A stretch of DNA of 64,000 nucleotides from Palsa-892 sp035295845 (GCA_035295845.1 DATGIF010000028.1:233147-297146), one strand, 5' to 3'; shown: positions 6,443 to 14,737, numbered from the stretch's first letter. Notes: a model not told the origin generated them from the sequence alone. A program made the numbers and translations.

Positions 6443-7239
6443 GAGATTTCGAGCGCAAGGCTTGCGGCATTCGGTGGCCACAACACATCGCGGATTTTTC
6501 CGCTGAGCGTTGGAGGGCCGGTGACAAGGCGCGGCAAATCATCGCGAAGCTAATTGAGATGCACGGCGATGATCCAGCTTGCGGAAATTTCGTCAAGTCG
6601 CTGAAGAAGGAATCGCTTGTCAGCAAGATGGCGCGCATGGGCGTCGAGACGCCGAATCTTTTTGGCAAGGCGTGGCCCGATGATGAATTCCAGTTTGTGA
6701 AGACATCATGGATGAACGGATTGTCGGCCGCCGTTATCGCGCAGCAGGTTTCGATGCGGTTAGACGAAAATCCTCATTGGCGAAAAGTCAGCCGCAATTC
6801 CGTCATTGGGAAAATGAGCCGCCACGGCATTGTCGCGCCCGGCGCGAAAGCCGTGACCAAGGACGGCCGGAAGGTTCTTCGCAAGGCTCGGCCGAAGGGA
6901 ATGGCTGATCGGCCGCGCGCGCACCGGCCGCCAAGTCTGTCGATGGTGAAGCGCGCGGAGATGATAGCGAAGCCGCTTGGGCCGCTCGTATCGTTCGATG
7001 CGCTTACTCAGCATCAGTGCAGATATTCGTTCGGGCATCCGAATGAAGAAGGATTCGGTTTCTGCTGCGAGCCTGCTGAGGCGGGGTCGCCTTGGTGCAA
7101 GACGCACAAGGTTGTCTGCACGAGCGGATTCTATGGTCCGAAGACGGCAGAGGATCGGCGCGCACGCGCGGCCTGCGCGGCAAAGCCGCGTTTCAGTGCC
7201 CTGATGTATCGCGCGCTCGACGCGGGGCAGGTGCCATGA
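6439..7239 (+). CDS. GcrA-type cell-cycle/transcription regulator, extended N-terminus
   Basis: The central part (WPDDEFQFVKTSWMNGLSAA... SRNSVIGKMSRHGI, residues about 83-130) matches the GcrA DNA-binding domain. The C-terminus has the Cys/His cluster QCRYSFGHP...CCEPAEAGSPWCKTHK seen in GcrA. GcrA works with sigma-70 at promoters carrying methylated GANTC. At 266 residues it is longer than chromosomal GcrA (about 170). The extra N-terminal 80 residues end in SLVSKMARMGVETP, which looks like a second, degenerate copy of SVIGKMSRHGIVAP. The GTG start overlaps the upstream stop. Confidence 0.8.
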   Translation: MRDFERKACGIRWPQHIADFSAERWRAGDKARQIIAKLIEMHGDDPACGNFVKSLKKESLVSKMARMGVETPNLFGKAWPDDEFQFVKTSWMNGLSAAVIAQQVSMRLDENPHWRKVSRNSVIGKMSRHGIVAPGAKAVTKDGRKVLRKARPKGMADRPRAHRPPSLSMVKRAEMIAKPLGPLVSFDALTQHQCRYSFGHPNEEGFGFCCEPAEAGSPWCKTHKVVCTSGFYGPKTAEDRRARAACAAKPRFSALMYRALDAGQVP

Positions 7240-7553
7240 GCATCAAGCCAAGCCGTCCGTGCCCCGATCCTGCATCCTGCGATATTTTTCCGCTGTGCAG
7301 GTGCCCGGTGGATTATGAGCGCAAGCCGCTGGCGGCCGATCCGTCGCATTTGCGCGCCGTGCCGCACGCGCAGCATCAGCGCGAGTGCATGGCGATCACC
7401 GGCGGCGCGTCCGTTCTTTTCCCCCGCACCGGCTATCTCGTGAAGCTTCGTCCGCAGGTCGCGCAGGCGCTTGAGGAATACGCGGCATCGACGCAGGGCC
7501 AACCCGAAACCGTGGCGGCCGAAATCATCGCAGCGTTCTTGGGGGGTCTATGA
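7236..7553 (+). CDS. unknown Cys-containing early protein (105 aa)
   Basis: The ATG overlaps the GcrA-like stop. The N-terminus is Cys-rich (CPDPASCDIFPLCRCP), possibly binding a metal. The C-terminus has a helical stretch (LRPQVAQALEEYAASTQGQP) resembling a ribbon-helix-helix tail. Coupled to the GcrA-like and methyltransferase genes, so it may belong to the same regulatory set. No function assigned. Confidence 0.6.
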   Translation: MSIKPSRPCPDPASCDIFPLCRCPVDYERKPLAADPSHLRAVPHAQHQRECMAITGGASVLFPRTGYLVKLRPQVAQALEEYAASTQGQPETVAAEIIAAFLGGL

Positions 7554-8119
7554 GATTCCCCCGGCGCCGCAAGTATAGAGTGATTTATGCCGATCCGCCT
7601 TGGGCGTTTTCGTCCGGCCCGTCGCGCAATCCTCGCAATCACTATCCGACGATGAAGGTGGCGGCAATCGCCGCGCTGCCGGTGGCGGCAATCGCCAATG
7701 CGAGCGGATCGCGTTTGCTGATGTGGACAACGATTCCGTTCTTGGAACATTCGTTCACCGTGATCAGGGCGTGGGGCTTTCGCTACGTGAGCGCCCGCGT
7801 GTGGATCAAGACGCAGAAGGGCCACGTTGGCAGATATTTCGCCATTGAAGACCTGTTCCGTGGAACCGGATACGAAAATATCGGCAACGCCGAAATTTTG
7901 CTGGTGGCGAAGCGCGGCCGTCCCGCGCCTGCACGCGGGCGGAAGCCGTTCGGCGTGATCGTCTCGCCGCGCCGCGAGCATTCTCGCAAACCTGATGAGG
8001 TCCGCGCTGAGATAGCGCGCTGTTTCGCCGGGCCGCGCATCGAGCTTTTCGCGCGCTCGCGCTCACCCGGTTGGGATGCGTGGGGCAATGAGACAGGAAA
8101 ATTTAAGGAGGCAGCATGA
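7550..8119 (+). CDS. MT-A70 family adenine methyltransferase
   Basis: ADPPW at residues 14-18 is the catalytic motif of MT-A70 enzymes, which transfer a methyl group from S-adenosylmethionine to the N6 of adenine. The family pattern continues with LLMWTTIPFL, VWIKTQKGHVG, NAEILLVAKRG and a C-terminal RSPGWDAWGNE. At 189 residues it is a usual length for phage members. It lies two genes after a GcrA homologue, whose activity depends on adenine methylation, so a regulatory or anti-restriction role is plausible. The recognition sequence cannot be read from the protein. Confidence 0.88.
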   Translation: MRFPRRRKYRVIYADPPWAFSSGPSRNPRNHYPTMKVAAIAALPVAAIANASGSRLLMWTTIPFLEHSFTVIRAWGFRYVSARVWIKTQKGHVGRYFAIEDLFRGTGYENIGNAEILLVAKRGRPAPARGRKPFGVIVSPRREHSRKPDEVRAEIARCFAGPRIELFARSRSPGWDAWGNETGKFKEAA

Positions 8120-8406
8120 AAAAGCGCACTCGCAAGCAGAAGAAGCCGACGCAGCCGAAGACACCTTGGCCGGTGATTGGGATGTTTGCGGCTATTGCCG
8201 TTGCGGCGGCAACCGCGCCGACGATCAAGCATCAGCGGAATCCGATCCCCGAAATCGTCATCGGTGGTCCGGCTCAGCCGTCGCCCGCGCCTGAACGCTC
8301 GACCGTGAGCGTCACGGCGCCGCGCAAGGCTGCCGTAAAGCGGCACTCGGCGTCGCGCAAATGCGTCTTCGGCGACCTTCCAGTTTCGCCGGTGAACGGC
8401 GCTTGA
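8116..8406 (+). CDS. small membrane-anchored basic protein (96 aa)
   Basis: A strongly basic start (KKRTRKQKKP) precedes one hydrophobic helix (VIGMFAAIAVAAATA), then a Pro/Ala/Ser-rich tail ending in a short Cys-containing segment. This looks like a single-pass inner-membrane protein. It overlaps the methyltransferase gene by four bases and a good AAGGAGG sits before the ATG. Confidence 0.6.
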   Translation: MKKRTRKQKKPTQPKTPWPVIGMFAAIAVAAATAPTIKHQRNPIPEIVIGGPAQPSPAPERSTVSVTAPRKAAVKRHSASRKCVFGDLPVSPVNGA

Positions 8407-8582
8407 GGCCGGGCGAAAATTATCGCGCGGCTCGCCGACGCGCGTTCGGAAAGAATTGGCGGAAAATGGGCTTCATCAATTTGAAGCAGGTCCGCGACAA
8501 CGGCAAGCGAGTCTCATTTCAGTGCATCCACGCATCGGTGGGCATGACTTGGGCTGATGCGAAGGAGAAGAAGGCCGCATGA
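8403..8582 (+). CDS. unknown small protein (59 aa), TTG start
   Basis: I place the start at a TTG that overlaps the preceding stop, because the longer in-frame ATG would sit deep in the upstream gene. The product is basic at the N-terminus (NYRAARRRAFGKNWRKMGF) with a C-terminal ASVGMTWADAKEKK. The next gene starts four bases before its stop. Confidence 0.5.
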   Translation: MRPGENYRAARRRAFGKNWRKMGFINLKQVRDNGKRVSFQCIHASVGMTWADAKEKKAA

Positions 8583-9139
8583 TTCTGCTTGGTCTCGATA
8601 TTTCCAAGCGCGCGACGGGTTGGGAGCTGATCGACCTTTCCAATCCGAAATTCACCGTGCTTACGCACGGCGGCCTTCTGTTGTGTCCATACAAGCCACC
8701 GGCTGAGGGCGCCGTCGAGACAGCCCTTGACGGCGATTACTCATCTCGTGTGTTCGATTGGTTTGATCGCGAGATTTTCCAGCTCGTGCAGGAATTCAAG
8801 CCAACGCGCGTGGCCATCGAACAGCCGATGCCGACGCAGGGAAACACGAATTTTCTCACCACGCATCTCGTGCATGGATGCATTGGCGTCGCGTGCCGCA
8901 TCTTCGGCCGCAAGAGCATCAGGCCAAAATTCGTGGCGTCGCAAACGTGGCGTGCGCATCTTGGTATTGGTCGGCCGCCGAAGGGCGTTAAGAACAAATC
9001 GGATTGGTACAAGGCGCGTGCGCATGAATGGTGCCGCGCGAATAAAATTGAGGTGGAAAGCGACGATCAGGCTGAGGCCGCGTGCATCGTTTCATGGTTC
9101 CGCGATTGGATTGCCGTGATGGAACGTGAGGCGGCATGA
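8579..9139 (+). CDS. RuvC-like Holliday junction resolvase
   Basis: The retroviral-integrase-type fold of RuvC is recognisable. LLGLDISKRATGW supplies the first acidic residue, VAIEQP the second, and ESDDQAEAACI the third. These enzymes cut four-way DNA junctions made during phage replication and recombination. It is followed in the same operon by the primase and helicase, which fits a replication module. The 186-residue length is usual for phage forms. Confidence 0.75.
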   Translation: MILLGLDISKRATGWELIDLSNPKFTVLTHGGLLLCPYKPPAEGAVETALDGDYSSRVFDWFDREIFQLVQEFKPTRVAIEQPMPTQGNTNFLTTHLVHGCIGVACRIFGRKSIRPKFVASQTWRAHLGIGRPPKGVKNKSDWYKARAHEWCRANKIEVESDDQAEAACIVSWFRDWIAVMEREAA

Positions 9140-10203
9140 ACATCGACACCCCCGCGTGGAATCTGTGGAAGCAGAAGGCGCTCGCCGCCGACATCCTGAA
9201 CGCCGCGCGCGAACGCGGTGCGCAGCTCAAGCGCGCTGGCAGCGAATGGACCGGCCCGTGCCCGGCGTGCGGCGGCTCGGATCGCTTCTCGATCAACACG
9301 CGCAAGAAGGTTTTTAATTGTCGCGGTGCGAATGGCGGTGACGTGATCGCGATGGTTCAGCACATCGACGGCTGCACCTTTATGGAGGCGGTTGAGCGCC
9401 TTTCGGGTGAAGCACCGCCATCCGGTGAATCGAAGCCGCTGACGCCGGAAGAAAAAGAAAAGCAGGAACGGATTCGGCGCCGCATCGAGCGCAGGCGCTA
9501 TCAAGAGCATCAACAGGATGAGCGCAAGGCGCAGGTGAGGGAGAGGGGCGCGCTTGAAATCCTCGCCGAGTCTTCGCCGCCAGCCGGTACGGCCGCAGAG
9601 ACGTACCTGAAAAAGCGCGGTCTCGTGAATTTGCCGGATGAGTTGATCAACATGATCCGCTTTCATCCAATGGTCCGGTATGACCTTGATCACCGCAAGG
9701 CGTTCCCCGCGCTCGTGGCGCCGGTGCAGAACGTTGATGGCGAGACGGTTGCTGCGTGGCGCATTTATCTCACGGCAAGCGGGGCAAAGGCAGCGGTGAA
9801 GAAGCCGAAGCTTGGCATCGGACCCGCCGCCGGTGGTGCTGTTCGCTTCGGTGGCCTTGCTCCCAAGATTGGGATTGCTGAGGGAATCGAAACTGCGCTC
9901 GCCGTTTCTTGCATCAACGGTCATCGCTTCCCCGTGTGGGCTGCGCTTTCGACGGCTGGCATGACGCATATACGCTTGCCCATCGAGGTGCAGAGCGTCG
10001 TTATTTTTCCCGATGGCGATTTGCCTGCGAAGAAGAAAGACGGGGAGTGGGTGCCGACTGATTTTGGCCCCGGCCTCGTTGCCGCTCGCAATCTAAAGCA
10101 GCGCCTTCAAAGGATCGGCGTCGATTGCGCGATCAATGAGCCACCATTCGGTTCAGATTTTCTCGACGTGTGGAATGAGATTCAGAGCGCGGGTGTCGAA
10201 TGA
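9136..10203 (+). CDS. phage DNA primase with zinc ribbon and Toprim domain
   Basis: An N-terminal CHC2-type zinc ribbon (CPACGGSDRFSIN...FNC, about residues 43-65) is followed by a charged linker. A Toprim-like catalytic domain then contains IGIAEGIETALAV and VVIFPDGDLP. Primases of this group make RNA primers for the replicative helicase encoded directly after it. The ATG overlaps the resolvase stop. The 355-residue length fits phage single-domain primases that lack a fused helicase. Confidence 0.85.
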   Translation: MNIDTPAWNLWKQKALAADILNAARERGAQLKRAGSEWTGPCPACGGSDRFSINTRKKVFNCRGANGGDVIAMVQHIDGCTFMEAVERLSGEAPPSGESKPLTPEEKEKQERIRRRIERRRYQEHQQDERKAQVRERGALEILAESSPPAGTAAETYLKKRGLVNLPDELINMIRFHPMVRYDLDHRKAFPALVAPVQNVDGETVAAWRIYLTASGAKAAVKKPKLGIGPAAGGAVRFGGLAPKIGIAEGIETALAVSCINGHRFPVWAALSTAGMTHIRLPIEVQSVVIFPDGDLPAKKKDGEWVPTDFGPGLVAARNLKQRLQRIGVDCAINEPPFGSDFLDVWNEIQSAGVE

Positions 10204-11561
10204 AGAATCCGCGAGCTGAAAAGGCGCTTCTTGGTCTATTGATCAAGACGCCGGGAGAGATTGCGAAAGTGAACGCGATCCTTCAGCCACATCATTTCGA
10301 TGACAAGCTTCACGCTGAAATCTATTCGGCGATCAATGATCTTTGGGAGAAAAACGGCGCGGTGTCTCTGACGCTTCTGGCCTCACGTCTTCCTCTTGAA
10401 GACGAAGAAGGCGCCAGCGTTTCGACTTATCTGGCTGTTCTTTTCAAGAACGCGGAGGCCGGTGGATCGGTGACGGCGTTCGCCGATGAGATTCTTTCAG
10501 AGTGGACTCGCCGTCAGCTCGACGCCGTTGGCGATTGGGCGATCAAGGCGGCGGCCTCAGCGAAGATTTCCGCCGCTGATGCGCTCGCGCGCATCGAGGA
10601 ACGTGTGCGTGATATTGCGCGTGGCTCTGATGTGGTCCGCGAGAAGCCGATGAGCGACATCGCGGCTCGCGTTATTGAGCGTGCTGCCGATGCCTATAAG
10701 GTGGAAAGCCCGCCCGGCATTGAGACTGGCATCCCGGCGCTCGATGAGATTGTTGGCCGGATCATGCCCGGCGATCTTGTGTTCATTGGTGCCAGTCAGG
10801 GCGATAGCAAGACATCGTTGCTGACGCAGATTCTTGAACACAATGCGAAGCCTAAAAACGTTGATGGCGTCGAGAAGCCCGGCTTGCCGTGTCTGATGTT
10901 TCAGCAAGAGATGGGCGACGAAGATGTGGCCCGGCGGTTGTTTGCGGCTCGCACTCAGATTTCGGTTGCTAAGATTGAAGAAGGCGATTTCCAACCGGCT
11001 GAGTTTGATCGCCTTTGCGCGGCACAGGATGAGTTGGCGAAGCTGAATCTTTCGATCATTGATCAGCCTCGTATGCGTGTTTCGCAAATTCGCTCGCGCG
11101 CGCTTTCGATGAAGCGTTCACGCGGGCTTGCCGTTGTCGGCATCGACCATCTGCGCCTGATCCAAGCCGATAGCCGGACATCGGATATTTTCGAGCGCAT
11201 CGAATACGTGACCGGCTCTTTGAAATCTCTTGCCAAAGAACTGCACGCGCCCGTGATCGTGTTGGCGCAGCGCACGCGCTCATCTCAGGATCGCGATGAT
11301 CCTGAGCCTCGTATTTCAGATTTATTCGGCGGCGGCTCGATTGAGCAAGATGCCGACATAGTGATTGGTCTTTGGCGCCGGGATATTTGGTTGCGCCAGC
11401 GTGAGCCGCACAGCGCCGCAAGTCGCGGTGAATGGGAGGTCGATCTTGCCAAGTGGCGCGACAAGGTTGGCGCTGTTTGCCTGAAGCGTCGGCGCGGCCC
11501 GGCTATGGGCAAGACTCGATTGAAATGGAATGGCGAGGCAACACGTTTCGAGGGAGAGTGA
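10200..11561 (+). CDS. DnaB-type replicative helicase
   Basis: The N-terminal DnaB helical domain (AEKALLGLLIKTPGEIAK, HFDDKLHAEIYSAI) is followed by a RecA-like helicase core. The core includes the P-loop GASQGDSKTS (residues about 197-206), Walker B around VVGIDHLRLI, and the C-terminal SIEQDADIVIGLWR segment typical of DnaB. The P-loop has Ser where most DnaB proteins have Gly before the catalytic Lys. It should unwind the phage fork and contact the primase encoded upstream, with which it overlaps by four bases. Confidence 0.88.
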   Translation: MKNPRAEKALLGLLIKTPGEIAKVNAILQPHHFDDKLHAEIYSAINDLWEKNGAVSLTLLASRLPLEDEEGASVSTYLAVLFKNAEAGGSVTAFADEILSEWTRRQLDAVGDWAIKAAASAKISAADALARIEERVRDIARGSDVVREKPMSDIAARVIERAADAYKVESPPGIETGIPALDEIVGRIMPGDLVFIGASQGDSKTSLLTQILEHNAKPKNVDGVEKPGLPCLMFQQEMGDEDVARRLFAARTQISVAKIEEGDFQPAEFDRLCAAQDELAKLNLSIIDQPRMRVSQIRSRALSMKRSRGLAVVGIDHLRLIQADSRTSDIFERIEYVTGSLKSLAKELHAPVIVLAQRTRSSQDRDDPEPRISDLFGGGSIEQDADIVIGLWRRDIWLRQREPHSAASRGEWEVDLAKWRDKVGAVCLKRRRGPAMGKTRLKWNGEATRFEGE

Positions 11562-11563
11562 AC

Positions 11564-12259
11564 ATGGTGAAGCGGCTGAAGCTGAAGAAGGCGAAGGCGA
11601 AAAAGCGTTCCACTCATCCCCGCACGCAGGCTGAGATGACAGCCGCATATGACGCGCGGAAAAACCACGGCGCGATCACCGACAACACGCCGGTCGCTCC
11701 CATCGAAATCGTTGACCCGCACGGAACGAATCCGGGTGATAAGATTGTCACCTTCAGGTCGCTGCGTAGCGATCCGATTGCCTCGATCCACGCGCGCGGC
11801 AGCATCACCGACATCCAATACGATGCCGCGCGCCGGTATCAGCGGCTTTACGAGCTGACGCAGATTGGGATGGTGCAGGCGATTGACCCGGCGAAGCCAG
11901 CCGTCGATGGCGGCCGTTTTTCGGATGGCAATACGGACGCGCGGATGCGCGCCGCCGATACGCTCGCGGCTATCAACAAGGAGCTAGGATGGTCGGCGGC
12001 GTGGTTATTCGACATCCTCGTGGCGGAGATGACGCTGCGCGATGCGTGCGCCAAGCGCGGCATGTTCAGCAAGCAGGAACAGATAGGCGCCACGCTGATC
12101 CTTACCGAAGCCCTCAGCAGCGTTGCCGTCGAATTGGGGCTGATGACGGCGCCGGATGTGCCCGTTATCCCGCCGGACGCCAGTGAGAAGCCGCAGGCGC
12201 CTAAAACGCCCGCAAAACAGGTCGTTTCCGCCGAGCGGATGCACCCCTTTCACCCCTAA
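11564..12259 (+). CDS. unknown protein, DUF6456-like helical domain (231 aa)
   Basis: A Lys-rich start (KRLKLKKAKAKKR) precedes two helical regions, ARGSITDIQYDAARRYQRLY and ELGWSAAWLFDILVAEMTLR. This arrangement recalls the DUF6456 domain of alphaproteobacterial DNA-binding proteins, but the match is by eye. The ATG at 11564 follows GAGGGAGAG; a GTG at 11558 is also possible and would overlap the helicase stop. Last gene of the replication operon. Confidence 0.6.
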   Translation: MVKRLKLKKAKAKKRSTHPRTQAEMTAAYDARKNHGAITDNTPVAPIEIVDPHGTNPGDKIVTFRSLRSDPIASIHARGSITDIQYDAARRYQRLYELTQIGMVQAIDPAKPAVDGGRFSDGNTDARMRAADTLAAINKELGWSAAWLFDILVAEMTLRDACAKRGMFSKQEQIGATLILTEALSSVAVELGLMTAPDVPVIPPDASEKPQAPKTPAKQVVSAERMHPFHP

Positions 12260-12291
12260 TAGGGGGTCGGAAGAAAGGCACCCCCTACCCC

Positions 12292-12320
12292 TTGACGGCA
12301 GGTAACTTTGCATGTATAAA
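12292..12320 (+). promoter_or_regulatory. strong rightward promoter
   Basis: TTGACG (12292-12297) and TATAAA (12315-12320) are separated by exactly 17 bases, near-consensus for sigma-70. Just upstream an inverted repeat TAGGGGGT/ACCCCCTA (12260-12267 and 12280-12287) could be an operator or a stem ending the upstream operon. Transcription should begin near 12327, only 13 bases before an intrinsic terminator. Confidence 0.7.
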
Positions 12321-12339
12321 TTGGGCTATGGCAGGAATT

Positions 12340-12367
12340 GCGCCCGGCACAGCGACCGGGCGCTTTT
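12340..12367 (+). terminator. intrinsic terminator directly downstream of a promoter
   Basis: GCGCCCGG (12340-12347) pairs with CCGGGCGC (12356-12363) around an eight-base loop and is followed by TTTT. It would stop transcripts after about 40 bases unless read-through or antitermination occurs. Confidence 0.75.
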
Positions 12368-12466
12368 GATTCTGGGCACGCAGGCCCGGCGCGGCGTTCG
12401 CCAACTGCGCAAGGCGATACCGGCGACAGAATGCCGGGGCCGCAACAATTCTCGACAGGATCAGCA

Positions 12467-12709
12467 ATGAAATACGTTGGCGATAACGCGCCAGCGCCGT
12501 CACGATTGACGGTGCCGGTCTCGATTGATTTCGCCTGCGATTGCAAAAATCGCATCACCGCGAATTTCAAACTGCTTCCTGAAATGACGCTCCCCATGAT
12601 CGTGAAATGCGGGATGTGTGATCGCCGTTATGAGCATTCGGTTGACGGCAAGACGATCAAACCGATGCCAAGCAACAGACTCATCGGAGTGCGTAAGAGG
12701 TCTTTCTGA
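12467..12709 (+). CDS. zinc-ribbon-like small protein (80 aa)
   Basis: Two Cys pairs, ACDCK and KCGMCDRRY, with a beta-rich stretch between suggest a small metal-binding ribbon. The ATG at 12467 follows GACAGGATCA. It is the first gene after the promoter-terminator pair. No family name can be given. Confidence 0.6.
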   Translation: MKYVGDNAPAPSRLTVPVSIDFACDCKNRITANFKLLPEMTLPMIVKCGMCDRRYEHSVDGKTIKPMPSNRLIGVRKRSF

Positions 12710-12951
12710 TGCCGCTCGCCATTCGCGAAAAAGAATTGGGCGGCGAATATCTAACCGACGATGAGCTGGCGCGCTTACCCGAATTGTTCAAGCACATCGT
12801 TTTTCACGGCCGCACTCATCAGAATTTGATGAAGGCGCCCGTGGTCGATTTCAACGAATATAAAAAATCGAAGGCGCGCGTGCGCGAGCTGGCGGCTGCC
12901 GCGCAAAAGCAATATGCGCCGAATTGGTTGGATGGTCCGCAGCACGCATAA
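12709..12951 (+). CDS. unknown small protein (80 aa)
   Basis: Stop and start overlap (TGATG) with the gene before. The product is charged, with a C-terminal helical segment (NEYKKSKARVRELAAAAQKQ). No recognisable motif. Confidence 0.55.
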   Translation: MPLAIREKELGGEYLTDDELARLPELFKHIVFHGRTHQNLMKAPVVDFNEYKKSKARVRELAAAAQKQYAPNWLDGPQHA

Positions 12952-12991
12952 CGAAAAAAGACGGGCGAAAAGTCCGCGCTAAGGAATCTGC

Positions 12992-13150
12992 ATGAGCGTC
13001 GAAACATTGCTGGCGTGCGCAGCGTGGAATGACCGCGCCGCGATCCGCGCTCAGCAGAAAAAAGATTTACGGTCGAGCGAGCGCCACGTTGAGAATGCAA
13101 GGCGGCTTCGCGCTCAGGCTGATGAGGCTCGCGATGCTTCGCAGGATTGA
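12992..13150 (+). CDS. unknown 52-aa protein
   Basis: AAGGAATCTGC precedes the ATG. The product starts MSVETLLACAAWNDRAAIRA and continues as one charged amphipathic helix ending in EARDASQD. It is short but lies in line with the tightly packed genes on both sides. Confidence 0.45.
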   Translation: MSVETLLACAAWNDRAAIRAQQKKDLRSSERHVENARRLRAQADEARDASQD

Positions 13151-13276
13151 TCGGTTTGTTTTCTTTTATCGCTTATGGCGCCGCTGCAAGAACAGCCGGG
13201 CGACAAGCGCAAGGATGGCTTGGTTAGCTTTTTGAACGTGCGTACTCCCAGCAACCCCGAAACCCACAGGTCATCC

Positions 13277-13507
13277 ATGTTTGGATTCTTCCGGCCGAAG
13301 ACCGCCGACGAAATCGTTGGCAAGCATATCGCGAAATTGTCCAGCAAGCTTCAGCGCCATGGCGAACGCCATGCTGCGCTCGCTGAGAGACACGATGAGC
13401 GCGCGACGAAGCATCGCAAGCGCGCCACCGCCGCCGAAAAGAACGCGGCGAAGAATGCCGAAATGGCGCGGTCGCTGTCTTCGCTTCTGCCGGAAGCCCA
13501 CAAGTGA
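13277..13507 (+). CDS. helical small protein (76 aa)
   Basis: Beginning MFGFFRPKTADEIVGKHIAK, then a long Arg/Ala/Glu helix that may be a coiled coil. An in-frame ATG at 13175 would add 34 residues of low-quality sequence with no ribosome site, so I use 13277. It overlaps the MazG-like gene by four bases. Confidence 0.5.
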   Translation: MFGFFRPKTADEIVGKHIAKLSSKLQRHGERHAALAERHDERATKHRKRATAAEKNAAKNAEMARSLSSLLPEAHK

Positions 13508-13836
13508 GCGACGGCATCCTTGAGAAGCTTCGCGCCGCCAACATCGTTCGCGATCCTGAATTTGATCCTGATGGCTTGATCACTCCTTCGTTTCGCGGAA
13601 ACGAGTTGGCTGGCGAAGCAGGCGAAGCCTGCAATGTGATCAAGAAGCTTGAGCGCGACCGGCTCAATTTGCGTGGTTCGCGCGCGACCATCGACCAGCT
13701 CGCGGAAGAATTGGGCGACGTAATTATTTGCGTTGACCTGATCGCGATGGAATACGGAATCGACCTTGCGAAAGCGGTGAGGGAAAAATTCAACAAGACA
13801 TCCGCGAAGCTTGGGTTGGCACCTCGCATTGACTGA
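13504..13836 (+). CDS. MazG-like nucleotide pyrophosphohydrolase
   Basis: The sequence shows the all-alpha NTP pyrophosphatase pattern: GNELAGEAGEACNVIKKLER followed by LAEELGDVIICVDLIA. These hold the E-x2-E and E-x2-D metal-binding pairs. MazG-type enzymes hydrolyse NTPs or dNTPs to monophosphates, and phage copies are thought to change nucleotide pools or alarmone levels. The start is GTG overlapping the previous stop. 110 residues is normal for the single-domain form. Confidence 0.8.
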   Translation: MSDGILEKLRAANIVRDPEFDPDGLITPSFRGNELAGEAGEACNVIKKLERDRLNLRGSRATIDQLAEELGDVIICVDLIAMEYGIDLAKAVREKFNKTSAKLGLAPRID

Positions 13837-13985
13837 ATTCGATGCTCGCGATCTTGCGAGCGTCAAACGAAAATCGAAGCGTTTGAGTCCGAGTCCGACA
13901 AGCATCTCAGTCAAGGCCCGCTGAACGGGCCAGTTCTGATCAGGGATTGCGGGACCGCGCTTCGATCTTCTTTTCCACCGGGGGA

Positions 13986-14399
13986 ATGATGCGTAAGGCA
14001 ATCATCATCGGCAGCAGCTTAATTGTCATGGCCGGTGGAACCATGCTCACGCAGCTCGCGGATTCTGAACCTGCAAAGGTTATCGCGACGCCAGCGAAGC
14101 GCATCGAGATTACATCGTGCAAGACCACGCGCTTTGATCTTCAGCGCGAGTTGCCGCAGGTGATTCTCCCCGGCGACAAAATCATCATCCTGAATCGCGA
14201 TGAGCTGCACACCTACGTCGAGGCGGCGGATTCTGTTCAGCGCGCGCCGTTGGCGACATCGGGTGCCGTTCTAGTGCGGCCCAGCAAACCTATCGCGGCC
14301 GTGCTTGTGCGCTTCGCTGGTGATTGCGTTCTCGATCTAGTGCGCGTGCCGTGGAATGAGCATGTGCTGGCGATTGGCGCCGCTAAGCCAGAAGCGTGA
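13986..14399 (+). CDS. exported or membrane-anchored protein of unknown function (137 aa)
   Basis: Two adjacent ATGs follow GGGG. The N-terminus (RKAIIIGSSLIVMAGGTML) is a hydrophobic signal or anchor. The rest is beta-rich with two cysteines (ITSCKTT and AGDCVLD) that could form a disulphide outside the cytoplasm. No family recognised. It overlaps the next gene. Confidence 0.55.
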   Translation: MMRKAIIIGSSLIVMAGGTMLTQLADSEPAKVIATPAKRIEITSCKTTRFDLQRELPQVILPGDKIIILNRDELHTYVEAADSVQRAPLATSGAVLVRPSKPIAAVLVRFAGDCVLDLVRVPWNEHVLAIGAAKPEA

Positions 14400-14737
14400 T
14401 GCCTCGTACTACGCCCGGCTCGCGCAAGTCGCAGATGCCCCACCAAGATATTTTCGCGGATATGCGCAAGCTTGATTTGCGCACCGGCGATTTCGTTGTG
14501 ATCGAGACGAAGCGCGCACTGTCATGGCACGAGCGCGAGCGCGCTCAAGACCTGTTCCGGCAGGTGGCGTTGAGCATGGGCGTCAGGGTCACGCTCTTGA
14601 TCATGGATCAAGACGACAAGTTGAAGGTCTTGCGGCCTGAGCGCCATCCCGAATTTGAGGATCATGTGCGCCGTGTCGCTGTACCGGCCGCGCTCGATGC
14701 CGTGAAGAAAGTGGAAAATCTTTCGGTGCGCAAATGA
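14396..14737 (+). CDS. unknown protein (113 aa)
   Basis: GTG and ATG lie side by side at the start and overlap the preceding stop. The middle (RTGDFVVIETKRALSWHERERAQDLFRQ) suggests an alpha/beta fold. No motif identified. Confidence 0.55.
   Translation: MMPRTTPGSRKSQMPHQDIFADMRKLDLRTGDFVVIETKRALSWHERERAQDLFRQVALSMGVRVTLLIMDQDDKLKVLRPERHPEFEDHVRRVAVPAALDAVKKVENLSVRK

Noticed and set aside
9067..9969. A 300-codon minus-strand frame across the primase gene
   Set aside because: It is antisense to a primase with intact zinc and Toprim motifs; its composition is typical of a shadow frame.
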